From CAZXNF01 sp050741255 (GTDB lineage Bacteria > Pseudomonadota > Gammaproteobacteria > Burkholderiales > SG8-41), in contig JBOIEQ010000041.1 in assembly GCA_050741255.1 (NCBI GenBank), positions 1-30,910 of the forward strand: a DNA stretch of 30,910 bases, in the 5' to 3' direction. The translations under genes were made by a program, and so were the position numbers. The notes beneath the pieces are model-generated. The model made no database searches and was not told the DNA's origin. It was given only the letters and a program-made list of their open reading frames with translations. Each line of letters opens with the position of its first letter. The stretch's first letter is position 1. Positions 23,422 through 30,910 of the stretch are shown piece after piece.

Positions 23422-23450
23422 CGTTTCAGTCCGGATGGCAGAAGTATAAA
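23422..23450 (+). promoter_or_regulatory. Possible promoter of the lyase-aconitase pair
   Basis: TATAAA (23445-23450) in the context GTATAAAATGCG closely resembles the guaB -10 context GTATAATGCGCG. The matching -35 would be around 23422-23429, where CGTTTCAG is only weakly similar to consensus. The rest of the stretch 23258-23536 shows no gene. Confidence 0.4.
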
Positions 23451-23536
23451 ATGCGGCCTCGCGCCTGCCGGTGCGCCGCTTCCGCCATTGTTGCACCGGC
23501 ATCGAACTCATCACTAAAAACACGAGGAACCCGATT

Positions 23537-24406
23537 ATGACGGCCCGCACGCAATTCAGAGCCATGATGGCAGCACCCGGTTACGTCGTCGCGCCGGGCG
23601 CATACGACACGCTGACCGCACGCATGGTGCAATTGGCGGGGTTCAAGGCCGTCTACATGACTGGCGGCGGCTACTCGCGGGCGAACGGCTATCCCGACAT
23701 CGGGCTCCTGACGATGACCGAAGTCGTGCAATGGATTTCGCGTACGGTGGAGGTGGTGGACATCCCCGTGATCGTCGACATGGACGCGGGATACGGCAAT
23801 GCCATGAACGTCATCCGCAGCATGCGGGAATACGAAAAGACCGGCGCCGCGGCATTCCACCTCGAAGACCAGGTGTCGCCCAAGAAATGCGGGCACTACG
23901 AAGGCAAGTTGCTGGTCACCAAGGCCGAGATGGTCGGCAAGATCAAGGCCGCGGTCGACACACGCAAGGACGAGACCTTCAGCATCATCGCGCGCACCGA
24001 CGCGCGCGCCATGGAAGGCCTCGACGCCGCGATCGACCGCATGCACGCCTATCTCGAGGCGGGCGCCGACATTGCGTTCGTGGAGGCCCCGCAGTCGGTC
24101 GAGGAGCTGGCCCGCGTCGGCAAAAGCTTCAAAAAGCCGGCGATGGCCAATATTTTCGAGGGCGGCAAGACGCCGGCAATCCCCGCCGAACAGCTCGAGG
24201 CCATGGGATTCCGGCTGGGCATCTACCCGTCGCAGACGCACCGCGCGGCGATCTTCGCGGTGAAGGAAGTCCTGCAGGTCCTGAAGAACACAGGCGGCAC
24301 CGAACCCATAGAGCACCGTCTCGCGACGTTCATGGACCGCGAAGACGCGGTCGATTCGAAGAAGTGGCAGGCGCTGGAGAAGAAATATCTGCGGGACGCG
24401 GTGTAA
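23537..24406 (+). CDS. Isocitrate lyase/PEP mutase family carboxylic acid lyase
   Basis: About 289 residues, a single (beta/alpha)8 barrel of the size of 2-methylisocitrate lyase, 2,3-dimethylmalate lyase and oxaloacetate hydrolase-type enzymes. The Mg-binding DMDAGYGN (D81, D83) and the catalytic loop SPKKCGH with Cys118 are visible. The Cys identifies a C-C lyase rather than a phosphonomutase. The loop continues HYEGK, closer to my recollection of dimethylmalate lyases than to the HRPNK of PrpB; this is a weak pointer only. ATG 23537 has AGGAA upstream. The stop overlaps the aconitase start (TAATG), so a hydratase and a lyase are made together. This suggests that the hydratase product is cleaved to pyruvate or glyoxylate plus a small acid. 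Confidence 0.87.
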   Translation: MTARTQFRAMMAAPGYVVAPGAYDTLTARMVQLAGFKAVYMTGGGYSRANGYPDIGLLTMTEVVQWISRTVEVVDIPVIVDMDAGYGNAMNVIRSMREYEKTGAAAFHLEDQVSPKKCGHYEGKLLVTKAEMVGKIKAAVDTRKDETFSIIARTDARAMEGLDAAIDRMHAYLEAGADIAFVEAPQSVEELARVGKSFKKPAMANIFEGGKTPAIPAEQLEAMGFRLGIYPSQTHRAAIFAVKEVLQVLKNTGGTEPIEHRLATFMDREDAVDSKKWQALEKKYLRDAV

Positions 24407-27069
24407 TGAGCGCCTCGTTCGACAGCGCGGCCACCGTCCGCGAGCTCAGGGTCGGCGACCGCGTTTACCACTACTACAGCCTCGCGGCGGCGGAAAAAGC
24501 CGGGCTGACCGGCATCAGCAGGCTTCCCTATGCATTGAAAGTGCTGCTCGAAAACCAGATCCGCCATGGTGCAACGGGCGGCGAAGCAGGCAGGGCGTGG
24601 GGCATGGTGGATTGGCTGAAGGCGGGCAAGTCCGAGCAGGAAATCGAGTTCAGGCCTGCGCGCATGATGATTCCGGACTCGTCGGGCTTTCCGCTGTTCG
24701 GTGACATGGCGGCGATGCGGGACGCGATGAAGCGCCTCGGGGCCGACCCGCAGCGCATCAACCCGTCCGTCGCCATCGACTTCATCATCGACCACGGCAT
24801 CATGGTCGACCACGCCGGCAGCGCCGACGCCGCGCAACTGAACCTCGCCCTCGAAATCGAGCGCAACCTCGAGCGGTATGCGTTCATACGCTGGGGGCAG
24901 CAGGCGTTCTCCAACGTGCGGGTGATTCCGCCGGGCAGCGGTATTTGCCACCAGGTCAGCATAGAGCGCTTGGCGCGCGTGGTATGGACGGATGAGCGCG
25001 CCGGCCGCACGTTCGCGTATCCGGAATCGCTGCTCGGCATGGACAGCCATACCGCGATGGTCAACTGCCTCGCCATCGTCGGTTGGGGGGTCGGCGGCCT
25101 CGAAGGGGGCGTGGCCGCATTGGGCGAACCCATGGTCATCCAGATCCCCGAGGTCGTCGGTTGCCGCCTCGTCGGCAAGCTCAGGCCCGGTGTGACCGCG
25201 ACCGATCTGGTGCTCACGCTGACGAAGGTCATGCGCGGCCACAAGGTCGTCGGCAAGACGGTCGAATTCTTCGGCGCGGGCGTGGACGAGCTGAGCCTGC
25301 CCGACCGCGCGACGGTGTCCAACATGACGCCGGAGTACGGCGCCAACATGGGATTCTTCCCGGTCGACGCCGAGACGCTGCGCTTTCTCGGAATCAGCGG
25401 CCGCGACGCGCACCAGATCGCCCTGGTCGAAGCCTATTGCCGCGCGCAGGGATTGTGGCGCGATGCCGGCACGCCGGTCCCGCAATACAGCGCGACCATC
25501 GAATTCGACCTGGGCGCGGTCGAGCCGAGCGCCGCCGGTCCCCAGCGGCCGAACCAGCTGGTTTCGCTGCCGCAGTTGCCGGCCGCTTTCAGGCAGGTGC
25601 ACCCGGGCGCGACCGACAAGGTCGCCGTGCCGGGCGCCGGCTACAGGATCGGCAGCGGCGATATCGTGCTGGCCGCGATCACGAGTTGCACGAACACCGC
25701 GAACCCGGATTCGATGGTCGCGGCAGGGCTGATCGCCAGGAATGCGGTGGCGAAAGGATTGAAGGCACAGCCCTGGGTCAAGACGTCTTTTGCGCCGGGC
25801 TCGCTGGTGGTTTCGGAATACCTCGCGCAAAGCGGACTGCAGCAGCCGCTCGATGCGCTCGGCTTTCACGTCGTTGGCTACGGCTGCACGACATGCATGG
25901 GGAACTCCGGGCCGCTGCCGCCTCCGATCACACAGGCCATCACCGACCATCAGCTTGCGGCCGTGGCCGTGCTTTCAGGCAACCGCAATTTCGAAGGCCG
26001 CATCCATCCGAAAGTCACGGCGAATTTCCTGATGTCGCCTGCACTCGTCGTCGCCTACGCACTGGCGGGCTCGATCACCAGGGACCTGAACGCCGAACCG
26101 CTCGGCACGGGAAATGACGGCAAACCGGTGTTCCTCAAGGACATCTGGCCCGACGCGGCCGAGATCAGGCGCATCGTCGGTGAAACGCTGATGCCGGCGT
26201 TGTTCGAGCGCCGCTACAAGGACTTGGAAAAGGGGCCGCCCGAGTGGCAAAAGGTCGGGGGTGGCAGCGGCAATTTGTTCAGCTGGGACAAGGACAGCAC
26301 TTTCGTGCGCCGGCCGCCGTTTTTCGACGATATGTCGCTGGAGCCCTCGCCGCCAAAGGCGATCAGGGGCGCGCGCGTCCTCGCGATGTTCGGCGACATG
26401 CTCACCACCGATCACATATCGCCGATAGGCGCGATTTCGGAAGGCACGCCTTCGGCCAGGTACCTCGAGTCGCTGGGCATCAGGAGCCGCGACTTCGTGT
26501 CGTACGCGGCGCGGCGCCTCAACCACGACGTGATGATCCGCGGCACGTTCGCCAACATCCGCATCAAAAACGAGATGGTACCGGGCCGCGAAGGCAGCGC
26601 CACGCGCCACATGCCGTCGGGCGACACGCTGTCCATCCACGAGGCGGCCGTGCGATACGCCGCCGACAAGGTGCCGCTGGTCATCATCGGCGGAGGCGAG
26701 TACGGCGCGGGCTCGTCGCGCGATTGGGCCGCCAAGGGCGCGCGTCTGCTGGGCGTGCGCGCGATCATCGCGGAGAGCTTCGAGCGCATCCACCGCTCGA
26801 ATCTGGTCGGCATGGGCGTGCTGCCGCTGCAGTTCATGGATGGCGCTACGCGCAAGACGCTCAAGCTCGACGGCAGCGAGGTGTTCGACGTGGACGAGCT
26901 GGGCAAGGACCTGGGCCCGCGCCACGAGGTCGGCTGCACGATCACGCGGATGGACGGCTCGACCACGCGCATCAGGCTGCTGGTGCGACTCGATACCCTG
27001 CAGGAAATCGCCTACTACCGGCATGGCGGCACTTTCCAGTTCGTCATCCGCAGCAGGCTGGCCGCATAG
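24406..27069 (+). CDS. Aconitase family hydratase, AcnA/AcnD type
   Basis: About 887 residues, full-length monomeric aconitase. The [4Fe-4S] ligands are intact: Cys428 in TSCTNT, and Cys494 and Cys497 in GCTTCMG, with the same spacing (66, 3) as E. coli AcnA. The substrate motifs SGNRNFEGRIHP and, in the C-terminal swivel domain, GSSRDWAAKG (S770-S771-R772) are present. Several otherwise constant AcnA positions differ: IDHGIMVDH where IDHSVQVDH is usual, GMDSHTAMVN for GTDSHTTMIN, and GGVAALGEP for AEAAMLGQP. Together with the coupled lyase, this points to a specialised substrate (2-methylcitrate, dimethylmalate or similar) rather than the citrate cycle, but this is inference. The start overlaps the lyase stop by one base. 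Confidence 0.9.
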   Translation: MSASFDSAATVRELRVGDRVYHYYSLAAAEKAGLTGISRLPYALKVLLENQIRHGATGGEAGRAWGMVDWLKAGKSEQEIEFRPARMMIPDSSGFPLFGDMAAMRDAMKRLGADPQRINPSVAIDFIIDHGIMVDHAGSADAAQLNLALEIERNLERYAFIRWGQQAFSNVRVIPPGSGICHQVSIERLARVVWTDERAGRTFAYPESLLGMDSHTAMVNCLAIVGWGVGGLEGGVAALGEPMVIQIPEVVGCRLVGKLRPGVTATDLVLTLTKVMRGHKVVGKTVEFFGAGVDELSLPDRATVSNMTPEYGANMGFFPVDAETLRFLGISGRDAHQIALVEAYCRAQGLWRDAGTPVPQYSATIEFDLGAVEPSAAGPQRPNQLVSLPQLPAAFRQVHPGATDKVAVPGAGYRIGSGDIVLAAITSCTNTANPDSMVAAGLIARNAVAKGLKAQPWVKTSFAPGSLVVSEYLAQSGLQQPLDALGFHVVGYGCTTCMGNSGPLPPPITQAITDHQLAAVAVLSGNRNFEGRIHPKVTANFLMSPALVVAYALAGSITRDLNAEPLGTGNDGKPVFLKDIWPDAAEIRRIVGETLMPALFERRYKDLEKGPPEWQKVGGGSGNLFSWDKDSTFVRRPPFFDDMSLEPSPPKAIRGARVLAMFGDMLTTDHISPIGAISEGTPSARYLESLGIRSRDFVSYAARRLNHDVMIRGTFANIRIKNEMVPGREGSATRHMPSGDTLSIHEAAVRYAADKVPLVIIGGGEYGAGSSRDWAAKGARLLGVRAIIAESFERIHRSNLVGMGVLPLQFMDGATRKTLKLDGSEVFDVDELGKDLGPRHEVGCTITRMDGSTTRIRLLVRLDTLQEIAYYRHGGTFQFVIRSRLAA

Positions 27070-27105
27070 ACCCCGGCAGCACCAATAAAAATGGAGGAGC
27101 GTCAA

Positions 27106-28071
27106 ATGAGAAGCCACGTTTACGGTATTGCGCTGGCGCTGGGACTGACCGGCACGGCGCCGGCGCTGAACGCGCAAGGCTATCCGGCCAAGCCTGTGCG
27201 CATGGTGGTGTCGACCGCCGCCGGCGGCAGTGCCGATTTCATCGCGCGCCTGGTCGCCGGCAAGATGTCGGCTTCTCTGGGGCAGCAGGTCGTCGTGGAG
27301 AACCGCGCCGGTTCGGGTGGTGTGGTCGGCACGGACGCCGTGGCCAAGGCAACGCCCGACGGCTACACATTGCTGATGGCGTATGGCAGCCACGTAATCA
27401 ATCCGTCGCTGTACCCCAAGCTGCCATACGACACGCAGAAGGATTTCGCGGCGATTTCACAGATCGCGCTGCAGCCGCTGCTGCTGAGTACCCACCCGGC
27501 GCTGCCGGTCCGTACCGTCAAGGACCTGATCAGCCTCGCCAAGGCGCAGCCGGGCAAGCTGAATTTCGCGTCGGCCGGCGCGGGCAGCGGCGGCCACCTC
27601 GCGAACGAGATCTTCAACCAGATGGCCGGCATCAAGATGGTCCACGTGCCGTACCGCGGCTCGTCGCCAGCGCTGGTAGACCTCATTGCCGGCCAGACGC
27701 AGGTGTACATTGCCAGCCTCATCACCTTGCTGCCGCAAGTACGTAACGGCAAGATCAGAGGGCTTGCCGTGACCAGCGCGACCCGCTCGGCGGTGATGCC
27801 GGAAATCCCTGCCATCGCGGAAACTCTGCGCGGCTACGAAGTGGTGAACTCGTATTACCTTCTGGCGCCGGCCGGCACGCCTGCCGATGTCATCGCGAAA
27901 CTGCATGCCGAGACCGTGAAAGCGGTGCGGCAGCCCGACGTCGTCGAGCGCCTGGCGAAGGACGGCGCCGACCCGGTCGGCAACACGCCGCCCGAGGCCG
28001 CGCAGTACATCGCGACCGAAATCGTGAAATGGGGCCGCGCCGTCAAGGATTCCGGCGCCAAGCCCGAATAG
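27106..28071 (+). CDS. Bug/TctC family periplasmic substrate-binding protein (copy 5)
   Basis: About 321 residues. The signal peptide is MRSHVYGIALALGLTGTAPA plus LNA, with the mature start QGYPAKPVRMVV. Bug motifs are present: AAGGSADFIARLVAGKM, VENRAGSGG, TPDGYTLLM, LPYDTQKDFAA, HVPYRGSSPALVDLIAGQTQ. ATG 27106 has GGAGGAG at 27093-27099; the in-frame ATG at 27091 overlaps that site and is rejected. It follows the aconitase gene by 36 bp, so receptor, hydratase and lyase probably share a message and a ligand. No TctA/TctB genes follow; the next element is a guaA remnant. Confidence 0.9.
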   Translation: MRSHVYGIALALGLTGTAPALNAQGYPAKPVRMVVSTAAGGSADFIARLVAGKMSASLGQQVVVENRAGSGGVVGTDAVAKATPDGYTLLMAYGSHVINPSLYPKLPYDTQKDFAAISQIALQPLLLSTHPALPVRTVKDLISLAKAQPGKLNFASAGAGSGGHLANEIFNQMAGIKMVHVPYRGSSPALVDLIAGQTQVYIASLITLLPQVRNGKIRGLAVTSATRSAVMPEIPAIAETLRGYEVVNSYYLLAPAGTPADVIAKLHAETVKAVRQPDVVERLAKDGADPVGNTPPEAAQYIATEIVKWGRAVKDSGAKPE

Positions 28072-28101
28072 CGGTGATTTGACCAGGAGGCTCTGCTCGC
28101 T

Positions 28102-28289
28102 CGCGACTACGGATACGTCGTCGCGCTGCGCGCGGTGCAGCGCTCGGACTTCATACGACGGTCTGGGCACCGCTGCCGCATGACCTGCTGGGGCGGGTGT
28201 CGAGCTGCATCATCAACGGGGTGCGGGGGGTCAACCACGTGACGTACGATATTTCAAGCAAGCCGCCGGCGCCGATTGAGTGGGAGTGA
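28102..28289 (+). pseudogene. Decayed copy of the guaA 3' end
   Basis: These 188 bp match the last roughly 190 bp of guaA (22861-23050) along the whole length, at about four identical bases in five by eye. Identical stretches include TACGATATTTC and CGATTGAGTGGGAGT (28273-28287). At least one single-base deletion, near 28151, breaks the frame, and no upstream guaA sequence is present, so it cannot be expressed as a functional protein. The flank CCTTCGGAGGGCGGAGC (28290-28306) is also shared with the real guaA downstream side. It marks the right border of the 5.2-kb segment that begins after guaA. Confidence 0.85.
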
Positions 28290-28324
28290 CCTTCGGAGGG
28301 CGGAGCGGTCGGCGCGGTCCGTGG

Positions 28325-30106
28325 TCAGTCGACTGCCGCGTTACGCAGGGTCGCCAGCGCATTCTGGAGTACGTTCAGCCGTGCGCGATACACCTCCACG
28401 CCAGCGGTCGGGCTGGACGTTACGGCGTGCAGTTCGAGTTCGCTGCCAGCGGCATCCCGATCCTGTAAAAGGCATTCTGCCAGGCGCAGACGTGTCTCCA
28501 CCTCGCTGGTCGGGGAACCCGCTTCACGCCAATTCCGTACGGCCTGTCTCAGGTGCATGGCAGCTCGCTTGAGATCACTGTCGGCGATGGCGAGTTCTGC
28601 CTGCGCGCCGCTGAACAAAGCCTTAAGTTGGTCGGTGGACTGCATCTCGGGATCGGAGCCTACCAAGTTGATTACCTCGCGGGCACGTGTTGTGTCGCCC
28701 GCCGCGACAGCCGCACTCGCGAGCAGGCACAGCAACTGCCCGCGTCGTTCGAGCAGGGTCCAGTCTTGTTCGTTCAGCGCAACTTCGAGCCCGCGCTGCG
28801 CCAGCTCGGGTCGGTCGGTCATCAGGTGGAGGCGAGCCAGGCCTGGCTGCGGACTCCACCCGAGTGCATAGGCCTGACGGTAAGAGGTCTCGGCTCCCTC
28901 GTAGTTTCTCAGGCCGAGTTGAATGTCACCGAGTATGCAGTAGGCGTCACCCTCGGCCCAGGGAGCGACTTTTGCGACTAGTGCGGCAGCGGCGCGGACT
29001 TCCGATTCGGCGTGGTCCAGCCGGCCTTGCACGCACAGGACCGCAGCGCGGTGCAGTTGGCAGGTGCCGGGAAATGCCGGCATACGGCTGTCCCGACTCC
29101 ACTCGACGAAGGCTTCGGCAAAGTGTGCCGCGCGCAGCCAGTCACCGCGGTAACGGGCCGCTGACAAGAAGCCGCACAGGGCCCAACCTGCAACCCATGA
29201 TCGCACGCGTCCAAGCCGGATCACTGCAGCGGCTTCCTCGTGATTCGCGAGTGCTCCGATCAGATTGCCCTGCAGCATCAATGCATGGCCGCGGTATGAC
29301 AGACCCAGGCATTCAATATCGGGATCGCGCAATGCGCGACCCAGCCGGCAGGCTTCATCGGCCATGGCCAGCGCCGTATCGGCATCGCCGCCGCCGAGAG
29401 CCATACGGCTGGCCATCCATGCATAGTGGCCGCGCTCGGCACTGTTCACGTGGCCTTCGGTATAGCGCGCGGCCCGCTGCAGCAGGCCGTTGGCCATCAC
29501 GCGCTGCTTGTGGTCGATGCGGATCTGGAGCAGCAGCAGGGTGGCGCGCGCGGCACCCAGTGCGTCTGCGTCGGCATCCCGCAGTGCAACGGCGCGTTCG
29601 AGCGCTTCGACCACTTCGAGTCCGCGTCCGGCACAGATGGCCGCGCGTCCCCATTGTTCCACATCATCAGGAGACAGAGGCGTCTGCCTATCAGCCGCGG
29701 CGTAGGTTTCGCAGGCTGACAGCCAGTCCTGGTTGTGCTCGACCGCCTGCGTCTCGACCGCGGGGGACGTCTGGTCAGATCCGGCAACCTCCGTGCAGTC
29801 ATCTACGCAGAAGCGATATCCATGGCGTGGATAGGTACGCACGGCATCGGCCATACCGCCAGCATCAAGCGCCGTGCGGGCCAGGCTGACCACGCGCTGC
29901 AAGGCGTTATCCACCACCACGGAGCCGGGCCACAGCGCCTCCAGCAGTTCATTCTTGGGGACGACGCGCTCGCGGTGGCGAACGAGGTAACAGAGCAGGT
30001 CGAACACGCGCGGCTGCAGCCTGATTTCGCGGCCATGAGCGGACAGGGAGCGTCGCGCCAGATCGAGGTCGCAGGATCCAAACCGGTACGTCGTTGCGCT
30101 CGTCAC
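28325..30106 (-). CDS. Winged-helix (OmpR/CadC-type) regulator with long repeat-like C-terminal domain
   Basis: About 593 residues. The N-terminal DNA-binding domain is a trans_reg_C winged helix: TYRFGSCDLDLARRSLSAHG, then LQPRVFDLLCYLVRHRERVVPKNELLEALWPG and the C-terminal wing YPRHGYRF, within the first 100 residues. The rest is helical, Ala/Leu-rich and TPR-like (for example AMADEACRLGRALRDPD, AETSYRQAYALGWSPQP), and suits a ligand- or partner-sensing scaffold. There is no transmembrane segment. GTG 30106 was chosen because it lies just before the YRFG start typical of this family; an in-frame GTG at 30202 falls inside a strong hairpin. The end of the gene lies 35 bp from the guaA remnant and would have been convergent with guaA before the insertion. 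Targets unknown. Confidence 0.8.
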   Translation of the reverse strand: MTSATTYRFGSCDLDLARRSLSAHGREIRLQPRVFDLLCYLVRHRERVVPKNELLEALWPGSVVVDNALQRVVSLARTALDAGGMADAVRTYPRHGYRFCVDDCTEVAGSDQTSPAVETQAVEHNQDWLSACETYAAADRQTPLSPDDVEQWGRAAICAGRGLEVVEALERAVALRDADADALGAARATLLLLQIRIDHKQRVMANGLLQRAARYTEGHVNSAERGHYAWMASRMALGGGDADTALAMADEACRLGRALRDPDIECLGLSYRGHALMLQGNLIGALANHEEAAAVIRLGRVRSWVAGWALCGFLSAARYRGDWLRAAHFAEAFVEWSRDSRMPAFPGTCQLHRAAVLCVQGRLDHAESEVRAAAALVAKVAPWAEGDAYCILGDIQLGLRNYEGAETSYRQAYALGWSPQPGLARLHLMTDRPELAQRGLEVALNEQDWTLLERRGQLLCLLASAAVAAGDTTRAREVINLVGSDPEMQSTDQLKALFSGAQAELAIADSDLKRAAMHLRQAVRNWREAGSPTSEVETRLRLAECLLQDRDAAGSELELHAVTSSPTAGVEVYRARLNVLQNALATLRNAAVD

Positions 30107-30127
30107 AGGCCACCGCCCTAACACCCA

Positions 30128-30215
30128 CTCTGGAAGACTGGAATTTTGCCAGAGCGCCCTCAGGGCGGCCAGCGCAGATCCGCTCAGGCGTTGTTCCGGC
30201 ACAAAGCCTGAGCGG
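30128..30215. repeat. Cluster of three inverted repeats upstream of the winged-helix regulator
   Basis: Three dyads lie in 88 bp: CTCTGG / CCAGAG (30128-30133 and 30149-30154), CGCCCT-C-AGGGCG (30155-30167), and a strong stem at 30180-30215. In the last, CCGCTCAGGC pairs with GCCTGAGCGG and, after one mismatch, TTGT pairs with ACAA around a 6-base loop. They sit between the NnrU-like gene and the regulator, both on the minus strand. They may be a stop for the upstream gene and/or operators for the regulator. No U-run follows on either strand. Confidence 0.55.
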
Positions 30216-30316
30216 GACCGCGCAATCTAAGACGTGGACGGAGAGTTGTTCGACATCGGGCGCCGCGAGTCATGCCTCATGACGCCGCGGCGGGAGCCCC
30301 GATCGCTGGCGACCCG

Positions 30317-30910
30317 TCAGCGCCGGAACAGGCGCGGCAGCAACATGCCGACCTGCTGGCGGTAATCGCGGTAGCGCTGGCCGAACTGCGCGATCAGGTC
30401 GCGTTCCTCGAACCAGATGCCGATCAGGATGTAACCCGTCGTGACGGCCGCGAACAGCAGATGGCCCGCGCTCATGAGGGGGGCGCTCCAGAACGCCAGG
30501 ATGAATCCGAGGTAGATCGGATGTCGCACGTGCTTGTAGAGCGTGGGCGTGCGGAACTCGTCCACCGGAGGCGGGCGGTTGATGAGCCGATACCACACCT
30601 GCTTGAGACCGAACAGTTCGAAGTGGTCGATCTGGAACGTGCTGGCGAGCACCAGCCCCCAACCCAGGGCGAACAGCGCGATGAGGGCTATTCCTGGCGC
30701 GCTGCCGCGCAGGTCCCACACGATGCCCGTCAGCGGGCGCCACTGGACGAACAGCACGATCAGCATGCAGGAAGCGAGCAGCACGTACGTACTGCGTTCC
30801 ATGGATTTGGGCACGACGCGTGTCCACTGGCGCTTGAAGGCGGGCCGCGCCATGACGCTGTGCTGGATCGCGAACAGGGCGAGCAGCAACACGTTCACCA
30901 GCAACGAGAC
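30317..30910 (-). CDS. NnrU/MddA-like integral membrane methyltransferase (5' part outside window)
   Basis: The visible part is about 198 residues; the reading frame is open to the right edge, so the N-terminus is missing. Several hydrophobic helices are seen (LLLALFAIQHSVMARP, YVLLASCMLIVLFVQW, IALIALFALGWGLVLAS, LLFAAVTTGYILIGIWF). The C-terminal catalytic region of the isoprenylcysteine methyltransferase-like superfamily is also visible: RHPIYLGFILAFWSAP, then FEERDLIAQFGQRYRDYRQQVGMLLP. The QHSVMARPAFKRQWTRVVP segment resembles MddA-type methanethiol S-methyltransferases and NnrU proteins. SAM-dependent methylation in the inner membrane is likely; the substrate is not certain. It is unrelated in function to the catabolic genes. 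Confidence 0.82.
   Translation of the reverse strand, partial: VSLLVNVLLLALFAIQHSVMARPAFKRQWTRVVPKSMERSTYVLLASCMLIVLFVQWRPLTGIVWDLRGSAPGIALIALFALGWGLVLASTFQIDHFELFGLKQVWYRLINRPPPVDEFRTPTLYKHVRHPIYLGFILAFWSAPLMSAGHLLFAAVTTGYILIGIWFEERDLIAQFGQRYRDYRQQVGMLLPRLFRR

Noticed and set aside
23731..27069. An 1112-codon plus-strand frame starting inside the lyase gene
   Set aside because: Only the part from 24406 is the aconitase; the upstream extension is an out-of-frame reading of the lyase, whose own frame carries the conserved motifs and ends with a TAATG overlap.

Overview
The window looks like chromosomal DNA of a high-GC betaproteobacterium, most likely Burkholderiales. The evidence is the number of Bug/TctC-type periplasmic receptors (five) and the housekeeping block smpB / ratA / rnfH / DUF4124 / guaB / guaA, an order I associate with that group. 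No rRNA, tRNA, CRISPR array, transposase or integrase was seen.

Layout. (1) 1-4.6 kb: a GntR/FadR-type regulator, two tandem Bug receptors and an MmgE/PrpD-family protein, with patches of visibly lower GC than the rest. (2) 4.6-16.6 kb: a tightly packed plus-strand cluster: Bug receptor, crotonase-family protein, TcuA-like flavoprotein, a canonical LeuC/LeuD-type dehydratase pair, a second very divergent LeuC/LeuD-type pair, a NIPSNAP protein, a second TcuA-like flavoprotein, another Bug receptor, a CapA-like phosphoesterase and a duplicated small-barrel protein. A mandelate racemase-type enolase-superfamily gene follows after a 260-bp gap. (3) 17.9-23.0 kb: conserved housekeeping genes, with smpB and the DUF4124 gene on the minus strand. 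(4) 23.05-28.3 kb: a segment bounded by the real guaA 3' end and a decayed second copy of that 3' end. It carries an isocitrate lyase/PEP-mutase-family lyase translationally coupled to an AcnA-type aconitase, then a fifth Bug receptor. (5) 28.3-30.9 kb: a minus-strand winged-helix regulator with a long repeat-like C-terminal part, and an integral membrane methyltransferase-like (NnrU/MddA) gene running off the right edge.

How the genes may work together (inference): regions 1, 2 and 4 together look like uptake and breakdown of tricarboxylate-like or branched polycarboxylate compounds. Periplasmic receptors bind the acid, TcuA-like flavoproteins would introduce a C=C bond, aconitase-fold enzymes and PrpD would hydrate, dehydrate or isomerise, and the lyase would cleave a 2-hydroxy acid. 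The substrate cannot be read from the sequence.

The most striking observation is the second LeuC/LeuD-type pair (9975-11805). The three cysteines that hold the [4Fe-4S] cluster in the family are replaced by Asp, Glu and Glu at the right spacing, and the small-subunit GSSREHA substrate motif is replaced by GHDHDHG. This suggests an aconitase-fold heterodimer that works without an iron-sulfur cluster, perhaps with another metal. The second is the guaA-bounded 5.2-kb segment, which looks like an island scar.
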